Part shown: in pieces, positions 56,195 through 64,000 of the stretch
Position numbering within the stretch: the first letter of the stretch is position 1
Layout of the letters: each line of letters starts with the position of its first letter
NCBI GenBank assembly: GCA_964468205.1
Contig: CAYXVG010000026.1
Location: 1 to 64,000 of the forward strand
Reading direction: 5' to 3'
Length of the DNA: 64,000 bases
DNA from: CAWELS01 sp964468205
GTDB taxonomy: Bacteria > Acidobacteriota > Terriglobia > Bryobacterales > Bryobacteraceae
Program-made: the position numbers and the translations under genes
The notes under the pieces: model-generated
The model's database searches: none
What the model was told of the DNA's origin: nothing
Seen by the model: only the letters and a program-made list of their open reading frames with translations

Positions 56195-57321
56195 GTATGG
56201 CTCTCCTCTCGCAGGCGGGATCTCACCTTGCGGACAGTCGAATACGCTCCGAACACCAGCATGGCGGCGATGAAAACATAAACCCACGCCGGGATATTCT
56301 GGCCGGCGACCAGAAGATAAAGATACGCGGAAATGAAGCAGAACCCAGCGCAAAGTGCTGGCAGAACCGGTGATTGTCCCCTCTTGAGATTGCGGATCAG
56401 CCACGCCACGGATAGCGAGAAGAATGGTATTGCGCCTATATAGATGGCGCCGAAGACAAAGGGGTTAACTCCGTGCTCTCTTCCCAGACTAAGAAACCAA
56501 GTCTTGATCCGTTCAATCGGGAGCCTGTTACGCAGCCAATCCCAATATAGGTTCAGCCGTGAATAGCCGCTTCCGGCGCCCGCAGAGTCATTGAGCCCCC
56601 AATCGTAGTCTTGATATTCAATTCGTAAGTCCGGCTCCTTAAGAAACGCCTGCTTGCCCGGCGGCGCATAGCGCGCGAGGAACCCCTTGAGCCCGCCATC
56701 TTGATGGAAGTCGTCCTCATACCACTGGAAGATCTTGCTGATGCGCGCTGTCTTCTCCTGTGGATTGAACTCGTTCAGGCTGGGGTCAGCCAGCCAGCGG
56801 CGTATGTTGTCATCCAGTTGTTCGTCGATTCGCTCACTGACGTAAGCCTCGCGGCACAATGGCGGACAACTCCGGGCCGCGCACACAAGCGCCGCATGGA
56901 AGCGCGGGTCTTCCATCTGCTTGAGGCGGCTTTCAATTTCATCCAAGGAGACTTGATCCTGGTCGAGCCTGTGCCGCGCCGTCTGGAACGGATTGTCCGT
57001 CTGCCAAATACTCTCAACCGGGTAGTTCGCCACGATCCACTTGATCGTGAGGGCATTGTAGGCGTTGATCAGCGCGGCCTTTTCGGCTGCTGGAACCATG
57101 TCGGGTGGCCAGGGTCCAGCCAGTTCGCCCACGTAGGCGTCAAGAGTTTCTTGGCCACGCTCTTTCAGTCCGCGATAATCGACCTCGGAGGCGGAATTCA
57201 CATACTGCTTAAGGATGGCATCCCAGGCGGAGTGATCAAGCCCCGCAGCGGAGGCGGGTAACACCACGCCTACCGAGCCAGTGACCAAGAGAACGATGGT
57301 CAGAAGTTTCTCTCTTCTCAT
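56191..57321 (-). CDS. DUF547 protein with C-terminal membrane domain
   Basis: The 376-residue protein has a signal peptide (ending SAAGLDH) and a DUF547 domain, HSAWDAILKQYVNSASEVDYRGL, then AALINAYNALTIKWIVANYP and AALVCAARSCPPL with the conserved Cys-Pro. That domain is followed by three C-terminal membrane helices (VFGAIYIGAIPFFSLSVAWLI, LPALCAGFCFISAYLYLLV, WVYVFIAAMLVFGAY). The membrane part resembles small DUF547-neighbour proteins fused in frame. DUF547 has a transglutaminase/NlpC-like Cys-His pattern, but its chemistry is unproven. The gene overlaps the downstream MerA-like oxidoreductase, which suggests a shared redox role at the membrane. Confidence 0.82.
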   Translation of the reverse strand: MRREKLLTIVLLVTGSVGVVLPASAAGLDHSAWDAILKQYVNSASEVDYRGLKERGQETLDAYVGELAGPWPPDMVPAAEKAALINAYNALTIKWIVANYPVESIWQTDNPFQTARHRLDQDQVSLDEIESRLKQMEDPRFHAALVCAARSCPPLCREAYVSERIDEQLDDNIRRWLADPSLNEFNPQEKTARISKIFQWYEDDFHQDGGLKGFLARYAPPGKQAFLKEPDLRIEYQDYDWGLNDSAGAGSGYSRLNLYWDWLRNRLPIERIKTWFLSLGREHGVNPFVFGAIYIGAIPFFSLSVAWLIRNLKRGQSPVLPALCAGFCFISAYLYLLVAGQNIPAWVYVFIAAMLVFGAYSTVRKVRSRLREESHT

Positions 57322-57492
57322 GTTATGTGTGTGTGGCTGGGCCGCGTTTTCTTACAGTCCGGCGAACGTTCATCCAGACGAACATAGCCGACAGCTCCTC
57401 TCTTCTTGACAAATACACAGCCAGCCTTGTTACCAGTAACGCACGGAACGGCGAAACGATTCCCTTGCCAGGTGGTCTCTCAGTCAAAGAAG

Positions 57493-58902
57493 ATGAATCA
57501 GCAACGCAGGCCGATGCGAGCGCGCGAACTTGCAGACTACGCGCTCGGCTGTGATTTCGAGCGCCTTCCCGATGCAGCAAAAATCCAGTTGAAGATCAGA
57601 GTGCTCGATACCCTGGGATGCGCTCTTGGAGCGCTTGGCGCCCCGAGGATGTCCGCACTTCACTCTCAGATCACGGCGTTCGACGGGGACGGGCCGTGTA
57701 CTTTGATAGGCGGCGGTTCCGCTCCGCCTGACCGGGCGGCTTTCTACAACAGCGCACTGATACGGTTTCTTGATTGCAACGACAACTATTTCGCCCGCGG
57801 AGAGACGTGTGAGCCGAGCAACAACTTCGGGGCAGTTCTGGCCGCGGCGGAATGCGCCCAAGCGAGCGGCAAGAATCTTCTAGACGCGCTAACAGCCGCG
57901 TATCAAGTGCAGTGCCTGCTCGCTGACCAAGCGCCGCTTAGCGCGCAAGGATATGATGTGATTGCCCATGACTCGTGCGCTGCGGCCGCAGGAGCCGCCC
58001 GGGCGACGGGGTTGACTCCGGAGCAGACAAAGAACGCACTAACCATTGCCACCGCGGCAAGCAGTCCGCTCGCGTTGCGGGGCGCGGGAAGAGCGCCTGA
58101 CTGGACACTGCTGGCTCGCCCGGCCGCGGCGGGTTCCGCGGTCCACGCCGTGCTGATGGCCGCCAGGAAAACGACCGGTCCAGTAAACAAGACCGAAGGA
58201 TCCACGCGGTGTGTGTTGCCAGCTTCCGAGCAGTTCGAGACTGATTGGGATCCCGGGGCCGAACGAATCACCAGGAGCAATGTCAGACGATTCAGCGGTA
58301 GCGTTCAGGCGCAAAGTTGCATTGAGGGCGCCATTGAATTGCGAAGCAAATACTGTTTCAAGCCGTCGGAGATTCGGGCTATCGGTGTCGACGTTAACTC
58401 TGATCTATTGGCCGAAACGCACCAGGAGCCGGCGCAGTCGCCTCTCATATCCCGGGAACGGGGCGCCAAAAGCCTGCCATTCATGATCGCCGCGGCGCTG
58501 GTGGACGGGGACCTGTCTCCGCTCCAGTATGAGCGGGAGCGCATTGCGAGATCGGAAGTACAGACTTTAGCCCAAAGAATCCGTGTCCAGCGTCACGATC
58601 ATCCGGCCGGAGACAGGCCAGACAAGCTGCCCTGCCATGTCCAGATACTGCTGAAAAACGGCTGGCTGCTCAAGCGGGCGAAGTTTGACTACGAAGGATT
58701 TCATACGCGTCCACCGGGATTTCCGGGTGTGTTCCGGAAGTTTCGGCGGTTGACCGAAGGAAAGATCCCGAGGTCGCTTGGGACCGAGATCGCCGATACG
58801 GTTACGCGTTTGGAGGCGCTCCAGACTTCGGACTTGACGAAACTGTTAGGCTGGTGCAAAGTGGGTGCGCGGACGGCGGAGGCGCAGAAAGCGTCTTCGT
58901 AG
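57493..58902 (+). CDS. MmgE/PrpD family protein
   Basis: The 469-residue protein follows the PrpD pattern. It has an N-terminal helical domain with KIQLKIRVLDTLGCALGALGAP, then RFLDCNDNYFARGETCEPSNNFGAVLAAAE and the HDSCAAAAGAARATGLTPEQTKNALTIA segment. PrpD enzymes dehydrate 2-methylcitrate or isomerise related acids; other members are iminodisuccinate epimerases or cis-aconitate decarboxylases. The specific activity here is unknown. No prpB or prpC is nearby. I start at the ATG at 57493 (AAAGAAG upstream); an earlier in-frame start at 57406 adds a poorly coding leader. Confidence 0.8.
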   Translation: MNQQRRPMRARELADYALGCDFERLPDAAKIQLKIRVLDTLGCALGALGAPRMSALHSQITAFDGDGPCTLIGGGSAPPDRAAFYNSALIRFLDCNDNYFARGETCEPSNNFGAVLAAAECAQASGKNLLDALTAAYQVQCLLADQAPLSAQGYDVIAHDSCAAAAGAARATGLTPEQTKNALTIATAASSPLALRGAGRAPDWTLLARPAAAGSAVHAVLMAARKTTGPVNKTEGSTRCVLPASEQFETDWDPGAERITRSNVRRFSGSVQAQSCIEGAIELRSKYCFKPSEIRAIGVDVNSDLLAETHQEPAQSPLISRERGAKSLPFMIAAALVDGDLSPLQYERERIARSEVQTLAQRIRVQRHDHPAGDRPDKLPCHVQILLKNGWLLKRAKFDYEGFHTRPPGFPGVFRKFRRLTEGKIPRSLGTEIADTVTRLEALQTSDLTKLLGWCKVGARTAEAQKASS

Positions 58903-58942
58903 GAAGTGGCCCCGGATTCGGCATTTGACACGGGGGAAAAGG

Positions 58943-60343
58943 ATGGGAAACCACAACACGGGAGCGTATGATGCGATTGTTATCGGTGCTGGTCAGGGCG
59001 GCGGTCCGCTCGCCGGCGCCATCGCCGCCCGCGGCCGGCATGTGGCGCTGGTGGAGAAAGAGCACGTTGGAGGGAGTTGCATCAATGAGGGATGCACACC
59101 AACGAAGACCATGGTGGCCAGTGCGCGGACCGCGTATGTTGCGCGGCGCGCTTCGGACTATGGCGTTCGCTTCGATGGCGGGATCTCCGTCGAAATGGAA
59201 GCTGTGAGACAGCGGAAACGGGACATCGTCGACATGTTCCGATCCGGCAGCCAGCGCAAACTTGAGGAAACCGAGAACCTCGACCTGATAATCGGCGAGG
59301 CGAGTTTTGCGGACAAGAGAGTTGTTGTCGTCAAGCGGAATAACGGAGCCGATCTGCGCTTGGAGGCGCCCCAGATCTTCATCAACACCGGAACGAGTCC
59401 GCGCCGGCCGCCAATCGCGGGGATCGAAGAGGTTCATTACCTGGATAACCGCTCGATCATGGAGCTCGACGAAGTTCCAGAGCACCTTCTTGTCGTTGGC
59501 GGCGGATATATCGGAGTCGAATTCGGACAAATGTTTCGTCGATTTGGCAGCCGGGTGACAATCCTTCAGCGATCGCCGCAACTCCTTCCACGCGAAGACG
59601 AGGATGTCGCGAGCGCCGTGGAGGAGATCCTTCGGGAAGATGGAATTGAGATCGTCACGGATGCGGTAGTCGACCAGGTCCGGAACCCTCCCGGCGGCAA
59701 AATAGCAGTGCGGATGCTTCTGCATAATAAGATTCGCACCGTCGAGGGAACTCACTTGCTGATCGCCGCAGGACGATCTCCCAACACGGGCGGCTTGAAC
59801 CTTCCGGCCGCCGGCATTGAGACTTCCAAGCGCGGGCACATTCAGGTTGATGACCGGCTCGAGACGAGCGCCGCGGGGGTCTATGCTCTGGGCGATGTGA
59901 AAGGAGGGCCGGCATTCACCCATATTTCCTATGACGACTACCGCATTCTGAAGGCGAATCTGCTCGACGGGGGATCGAGGATTACCTCTGATCGACTCGT
60001 GCCCTATACGGTCTTCATCGACCCACAATTGGGCCGGGTGGGGCTCTCAGAACGTGAGGCGAGAGACCAAGGGCGTGAGTACCGGGTGGCGAAACTGCCG
60101 ATGAGCAGTGTTGCGAGGGCGCTGGAAGTCGATGAGACGCGCGGCTTCATGAAAGCCCTCATCGATCCCGCCACAAACCGGATTCTCGGCGCCGCCATCC
60201 TCGGGATAGAGGGTGGAGAAGTAATGAGCGTCCTCCAGGTGGCGATGATGGGGGAGATCCCTTACCAACGCCTCCGGGATGGAGTGTTCGCCCATCCCAC
60301 ACTCGCGGAGTCGCTGAATAATCTCTTTCAGACGGTCGACTAG
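58943..60343 (+). CDS. Second MerA-like FAD-dependent pyridine nucleotide-disulfide oxidoreductase
   Basis: The 466-residue protein has an FAD loop IGAGQGGGP and the redox pair Cys46/Cys51 in GGSCINEGCTPTK. The NAD(P)H loop is VVGGGYIGVEFGQMF, then VYALGDVKGGPAFTHISYDDYRI and the C-terminal HPTLAESLNNLF with the His-Pro of this family. TPTK replaces the VPSK of most homologues, a feature of a MerA-like subgroup. No HMA domain or C-terminal Cys pair is present, so mercury reduction is not supported. The ATG at 58943 has GGGGGAAAAGG before it. It follows the PrpD gene by 40 bp, likely one operon, and shares CTAG with the fumC stop. Confidence 0.85.
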   Translation: MGNHNTGAYDAIVIGAGQGGGPLAGAIAARGRHVALVEKEHVGGSCINEGCTPTKTMVASARTAYVARRASDYGVRFDGGISVEMEAVRQRKRDIVDMFRSGSQRKLEETENLDLIIGEASFADKRVVVVKRNNGADLRLEAPQIFINTGTSPRRPPIAGIEEVHYLDNRSIMELDEVPEHLLVVGGGYIGVEFGQMFRRFGSRVTILQRSPQLLPREDEDVASAVEEILREDGIEIVTDAVVDQVRNPPGGKIAVRMLLHNKIRTVEGTHLLIAAGRSPNTGGLNLPAAGIETSKRGHIQVDDRLETSAAGVYALGDVKGGPAFTHISYDDYRILKANLLDGGSRITSDRLVPYTVFIDPQLGRVGLSEREARDQGREYRVAKLPMSSVARALEVDETRGFMKALIDPATNRILGAAILGIEGGEVMSVLQVAMMGEIPYQRLRDGVFAHPTLAESLNNLFQTVD

Positions 60344-61767
60344 CGGTTAGCCCGGCGACCGCCAGTCAGTTTTCCCGGATCAAGGGCTCTCTCGATTTCC
60401 TCGCGCGGCAGACCGGTGAATTCGACGGCAGCCTCGACAATGCTCACGTCTTTGGACTGAGCCCAGTGCACGATTTCCGCCGCGCAGTCATAGCCAACTC
60501 TTGGCGCCAGGGCGGTCACCAGGATCGGGTTTCGCTTGGCGCGTTCTTCCACAAGATTCCGGTGCACTGTGAAGCCACCGACCGCCCGGTTAGCGAGGTG
60601 ATCGGCGGAGTTGGCGAGGAGTTGGATGCTCTGGAGCAGATTGCAAGCGATAAGGGGCAGCATCGTATTAAGTTGGAACGAGCCTGCTTGGGCGGCCATG
60701 CCAATCGCCGTGTCGTTCCCATAGACCTGGGTGCAAGCCATGGCGACCGCCTCGGGGATTACGGGATTGACCTTGCCGGGCATGATGCTGCTTCCCGGCT
60801 GCAGGGCAGGCAGCGAAATCTCGTTCAAGCCGGCATTCGGTCCGCTGTTCATCCAGCGGAGGTCGTTCGATATCTTCATCAGCGGGACCGCCACGGCCCG
60901 CAGAGCGCCGCTCAGTTCGGCGGCCGTGTCGGGACTGCTGATGTCCGCCATCGCGTTCGATGAGGTACGAAAGCGAATGCCGGTCGTTTGCGAGAGGCAC
61001 TGCACTACCTGTTGCCCAAAACCGGGCGGAGCGTTAAGGCCTGTGCCGATGGCGGTACCCCCGATCGGTAGCCGTCCAAGGCGGGGGAGAACAGAACGGA
61101 TGCGCTGGGCGCTTTGCAGCACTTGGTGGCGCCAGGCGCGCAGTTCCTGCCCCATCCGCATGGGAAGGGCATCCATCAGGTGAGTGCGGCCAGTTTTTAT
61201 GATGCCGCTTACCTCCCGGGCCTTGACACCAAGCGCAGCGGAAAGCCTGGAAAGAGCCGGGAGCAGCACGGAACGATTGGCCTGATACGTGCTGACGTGA
61301 ATGGCCGTGGGAATGACATCGTTGCTACTTTGACTGCGGTTGACCTGGTCGTTCGGATGAACATGGCGGCCGAGCCGCCTACCCGCCAGGGTAGCGATCA
61401 CCTCGTTCATGTTCATGTTGATGCTTGTTCCCGAGCCGGTTTGCATGACATCTACGGGGAACTGTTCCGAGTAGTCATCTTGCCCGATCTCGAGCGCCAC
61501 CGCTTGGATGGCATCGGATAACTCGGTGTCGAGCTCTTCGAATTTGGCGTTAGCTTCAGCACAGCAGCCCTTAATGAGCGCCAAGGCGGAAATAAATTCT
61601 GACGGGAAGCGAAGCCCACTGATTTTGAAGTTGTTGATGGCCCGCTGTGTCTGGGCCCCGTAGAGGGCGTCCACTGGAACGCGCACTTCGCCAAGGCTGT
61701 CCTTTTCTATCCTTACTTCGTCAGTGAAAGACGGACTGGCTTCGTAGCTCATGAGAGTGCTTCTCAC
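60340..61767 (-). CDS. fumC: Class II fumarate hydratase
   Basis: Fumarase/aspartase-superfamily signatures are all present: TGSGTSINMNMNEVIA, RSQSSNDVIPTA, the fumarase-like IKTGRTHLMDALPMRMGQE and the flexible catalytic loop GSSIMPGKVNP. The 475-residue length fits class II fumarase, a cytoplasmic homotetramer converting fumarate to L-malate in the TCA cycle. Aspartase is less likely because of the THLMDALPMRMG segment. Start may be the GTG at 61767 (AAGAAAG) or the ATG at 61752. The gene converges on the FAD oxidoreductase gene with shared stop codons. Confidence 0.93.
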   Translation of the reverse strand: MRSTLMSYEASPSFTDEVRIEKDSLGEVRVPVDALYGAQTQRAINNFKISGLRFPSEFISALALIKGCCAEANAKFEELDTELSDAIQAVALEIGQDDYSEQFPVDVMQTGSGTSINMNMNEVIATLAGRRLGRHVHPNDQVNRSQSSNDVIPTAIHVSTYQANRSVLLPALSRLSAALGVKAREVSGIIKTGRTHLMDALPMRMGQELRAWRHQVLQSAQRIRSVLPRLGRLPIGGTAIGTGLNAPPGFGQQVVQCLSQTTGIRFRTSSNAMADISSPDTAAELSGALRAVAVPLMKISNDLRWMNSGPNAGLNEISLPALQPGSSIMPGKVNPVIPEAVAMACTQVYGNDTAIGMAAQAGSFQLNTMLPLIACNLLQSIQLLANSADHLANRAVGGFTVHRNLVEERAKRNPILVTALAPRVGYDCAAEIVHWAQSKDVSIVEAAVEFTGLPREEIERALDPGKLTGGRRANR

Positions 61768-61921
61768 CTTTCTTGAGGAGACCTCCGCTCGCGCCGGTTC
61801 GTTTCATGGTTCACCGCACGATAGCGTGGCGGATTGGGGATGGTGATCGAGACGAACGCTGTAACTCCGGCGCTCCAATCGAGTCTTCCCGACAGAAACC
61901 GGGAAAGGAGATGAACAGAAA

Positions 61922-62356
61922 ATGAAAATGTGGGCAACGGTGGTGTCATGCGCTGCGGTGGCGGTCCTCCTGGCTGGTTGCGGCGAGACGGCGGATGAAT
62001 CTGGCACAGGAGCGGAGGATGTCGAAAGGGAAACTCGGGAAGCCATGGAAACCACGCGGGAATTCCTATCGGAAGAGAGGAAAGAATACATGGCGAAGAT
62101 GGAGAAGCAGATGAGCGCCTTAAAGACCCAGATCCAGGAACTCAGAGAGGAGGCCGAGCAGGCACAAGAGAAGCAGAAGATGGAAATAATGGAGGATGTC
62201 CAGGAGTTGGAATTGAAGTACGAGGATGCCCGGGAGAGCATGAATGAGATGAGTTCGTCGAGCGAGGAGGCCTGGGAGGAGATGAAGTCGGGCCTGGAAG
62301 CGGCAGTCGAGGAGTTGGAAGAGGCCTATGGCCGCGCCCGCTCGCAACTGTCGTGA
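61922..62356 (+). CDS. Coiled-coil lipoprotein
   Basis: The 144-residue protein has a lipoprotein signal ending LLAGC (Cys20). Nearly all of the mature part is a highly charged helix rich in Glu, Lys, Met and Gln with heptad periodicity (REFLSEERKEYMAKMEKQMSALK, EAEQAQEKQKMEIMEDVQELE). It should be anchored to a membrane as a long coiled coil, in the general style of Lpp- or YtxH/apolipoprotein-like helical proteins. The function is unknown. AAGGAG lies about 11 bp before the ATG. It is divergent from fumC and 30 bp upstream of the DUF3891 gene. Confidence 0.7.
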   Translation: MKMWATVVSCAAVAVLLAGCGETADESGTGAEDVERETREAMETTREFLSEERKEYMAKMEKQMSALKTQIQELREEAEQAQEKQKMEIMEDVQELELKYEDARESMNEMSSSSEEAWEEMKSGLEAAVEELEEAYGRARSQLS

Positions 62357-62386
62357 TGGAACCAGGCAGCACAGGTCCTTGCGGCG

Positions 62387-63289
62387 GTGTTGAAAACGAA
62401 ACGGAACGGTGAATACTGGCTGGTTTCTCAGCCGGATCATGCATGGCTGTCGGGCACACTGGCAGCGTACTGGGGGACCGGCGAGTTCCGCTCCCCCGGA
62501 CACTTCGCTCCTTTCGGCGAGCCAGAACGGCTGCGTGCGGAGACGGTGCTGGCCATTGCCGAGCATGATAATGGCTGGTGGGAATGGGAAGCCGCACCGC
62601 CGCTGGCCGAGGATGGTCTCCCAAGGGACCTTAGGGATGTACTGAATGACCAGCAGGAGGCAATGAAGCGCTGGCGGCTCGGAGTTCCGCGCCTGCGGGA
62701 ACTCCATCCGTACGCCTCCCTGCTCATCAGTTACCACGCGAACTGGCTTTACGCACCGAAGGCCGGATTGGATGCTCCGGCGAAATTCAGCCATAGTGTA
62801 ACGGTTCAGGCAAAGGAAGAATCAGAGGAGACCGCGTCTGTTCGGGACTTTCTGAGCGAGCTTAGCTCTCAGCAGGCAGAACTCGCGACCCGGGTGAAAA
62901 GCACCGAGTTTAGTGAGGCTCTTGCCGCGGCGCATCTCGACCCGCACATACGGCTGCTACAACTTGCCGACGCTATGTCGCTCGCCCTCTGTTCAACGAT
63001 GATCCGGCCAGCGGAGGGCAATGCAAACGGATTCGGCGAGGATGTCTTGCGCTTCGACAATACGCCAAGGTCGAGCGCGGAAGACGTGGTCAGTATCACA
63101 TGGGAGCCGGCCGGGGAACGCCAGATCGTATGCCGCCCCTATCCGTTTTGCACCGATCCCCTCGAGGTTCATGCGCCCGTGCGCATTGTTGCCGAGGGAG
63201 CAGCGCCCGCTGGCGAGCGGTTTCATTCGTGGTGGCAGACCGTCGGGAAACAGCCGGTCCGCTATGAACTTCGCTCACGCCCCACGTGA
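62387..63289 (+). CDS. DUF3891 family protein
   Basis: The 300-residue protein shows the DUF3891 features: a WLVSQPDHAWLSGTLAAYWG opening, AIAEHDNGWWEWE (His-Asp pair followed by GWW) and HPYASLLISYHANWLY. Two further His/Asp clusters suggest a metal-binding helical fold related to HD-like hydrolases, though the function of DUF3891 is not established. The start is probably the GTG at 62387. It may be co-transcribed with the preceding lipoprotein gene and converges on the GH65 gene. Confidence 0.75.
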   Translation: MLKTKRNGEYWLVSQPDHAWLSGTLAAYWGTGEFRSPGHFAPFGEPERLRAETVLAIAEHDNGWWEWEAAPPLAEDGLPRDLRDVLNDQQEAMKRWRLGVPRLRELHPYASLLISYHANWLYAPKAGLDAPAKFSHSVTVQAKEESEETASVRDFLSELSSQQAELATRVKSTEFSEALAAAHLDPHIRLLQLADAMSLALCSTMIRPAEGNANGFGEDVLRFDNTPRSSAEDVVSITWEPAGERQIVCRPYPFCTDPLEVHAPVRIVAEGAAPAGERFHSWWQTVGKQPVRYELRSRPT

Positions 63290-63346
63290 AGCCTTGACGA
63301 TCTCCGGCCGGCATAAGCTCAACGCAGAAGCTTCCAGGATCCTCCT

Positions 63347-64000
63347 TCACCTGCGAACGGTCGCCCCGGAACTCAGGGCTATTTCCTTCTTCTCTCCTTC
63401 CCGGAGCTCGTAGGTCTCATCCCGGTAACCAATGGAGATTGGTCCTGCTTTGGAGGGCAACGCTTCCACGATGAGGGAATCCGAAGTTACGGTCACGCTG
63501 AGAGAATGATTGCGATAGCGAAGCTTCATCGAGAGCCGGCGGATCTCTTTCGGCAGGCACGGGTTGAAGCGAAGCACACCTCCGCGTGGCTCCAGGCCCG
63601 TGAAGCAACGGTGAACCAGGTCAACTGATCCGGCCATTGCACCTAAGTGAATCCCCTCGGGCGTTGTTCCGCCCTGGATGTCCGTTATGTCGGTTTTGAG
63701 GGCTTCCAGAAACAGTTGCCGCGAACGAAGCCGGTCAGAACGGGCCAGCACCCAGCTATGAACAACCCTGCTGAGGGACGAGCCATGGGAGGTTCGTTTC
63801 AGGTGATACTCGATGTTCCTCGGGATTGTCTGCCTGGAGAATGGATAGTCCAGCCGCTCGAAGAGCTCTGCGAGTTCTTCAGCGGAGAAGAGATAGAACA
63901 GCATCAGGACGTCGGCCTGTTTGGACACCTGGTAACGATTCGGCGTGTCGTCCTCAGCTTCGAGAATGCGGTCCAGTCGTTGGACGTCTCCGTACTTGCG
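63347..64000 (-). CDS. GH65 family phosphorylase/hydrolase, C-terminal part
   Basis: The frame is open to the window edge at 64000, so only the last 217 residues are visible. DTPNRYQVSKQADVLMLFYLFS and DIQGGTTPEGIHLGAMAGSVDLV are hallmarks of GH65 (maltose, trehalose, kojibiose phosphorylases), with the IQGGTTPEGIHLGAM loop forming the phosphate site. The end is the beta-sheet C-domain (KLRYRNHSLSVTVTSD, YRDETYELREGEKKEIAL). The substrate cannot be assigned from this part. A GTG at 63928 is an internal Val codon and not the start. Confidence 0.88.
   Translation of the reverse strand, partial: RKYGDVQRLDRILEAEDDTPNRYQVSKQADVLMLFYLFSAEELAELFERLDYPFSRQTIPRNIEYHLKRTSHGSSLSRVVHSWVLARSDRLRSRQLFLEALKTDITDIQGGTTPEGIHLGAMAGSVDLVHRCFTGLEPRGGVLRFNPCLPKEIRRLSMKLRYRNHSLSVTVTSDSLIVEALPSKAGPISIGYRDETYELREGEKKEIALSSGATVRR

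Noticed and set aside
58802..60028. 408-codon minus-strand frame opposite the second FAD oxidoreductase
   Set aside because: Antisense to a gene with clear FAD, NAD and redox-Cys motifs; no domain in the frame itself.

Overview
The window is a GC-rich, gene-dense bacterial chromosome segment. It most resembles an Acidobacteriota genome of the Solibacter/Bryobacter type. The pointers are two very large Oar-like TonB-dependent receptors with N-terminal carboxypeptidase-regulatory domains, many other outer-membrane receptors, Tat-exported sugar enzymes, a formylglycine sulfatase, DUF547/DUF3179 proteins and fused spermidine-synthase membrane proteins. This is inference from gene content; no rRNA or tRNA gene was seen. 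Three 100-N scaffold gaps occur. Two of them (37768-37867 and 46347-46446) are flanked by the same 55 bp on both sides, the sign of unmerged contig ends in a short-read assembly. Removing the Ns and one copy restores an open gene in each case. The third gap (33334-33433) has no such repeat and hides part of a glycoside hydrolase.

Region 1 (1-7.7 kb): the 3' part of hisA overlapping a GT22-like mannosyltransferase; the minus-strand block tilS-ftsH-HAD phosphatase; a divergent LarA-family protein. Region 2 (7.8-16 kb): gnd, a 2-keto-3-deoxygluconate-type PfkB kinase, kdsC and an ACT-domain protein in one direction, then a lipoprotein sulfatase, a FAH-family keto-deoxy-sugar-acid dehydratase and a ketoglutarate-semialdehyde-type aldehyde dehydrogenase. 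With the enolase-superfamily dehydratase (20.8 kb) and an amidohydrolase/lactonase (22.2 kb) this suggests oxidative, non-phosphorylative sugar-acid catabolism. Region 3 (15.6-23.7 kb): a LemA / nucleotidyltransferase / TPM-domain set, two small previously unlisted genes with strong ribosome-binding sites, an M16 peptidase, a bicupin and a SnoaL-like protein.

Region 4 (23.7-29.2 kb): a pentaheme cytochrome translationally coupled to an unusual fusion of a monoheme cytochrome c domain with an outer-membrane beta-barrel, preceded by a fused membrane spermidine-synthase-like protein. This is a candidate outer-membrane electron-transfer module. Region 5 (29.2-54.6 kb): five TonB-dependent receptors. 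Two are ZnuD-like paralogues with His/Asp/Glu-rich loops, two are Oar-like, and one has a CxxC in its plug. Two receptors are directly preceded by a small membrane protein with a CxxC pair and a C-terminal RAPPA/RAPPAP motif. One of these modules is divergent from an ECF sigma factor plus a soluble zinc-binding anti-sigma factor. A LytTR response regulator, a Mn-type superoxide dismutase, a hydantoinase-like protein and a GT87-like glycosyltransferase lie among them.

Region 6 (53.4-64 kb): a DUF3179 protein, a DUF547-membrane protein overlapping a MerA-like FAD-disulfide oxidoreductase, a PrpD-family protein, a second MerA-like oxidoreductase, fumarase C, a coiled-coil lipoprotein, a DUF3891 protein and the C-terminal end of a GH65 phosphorylase running off the window.
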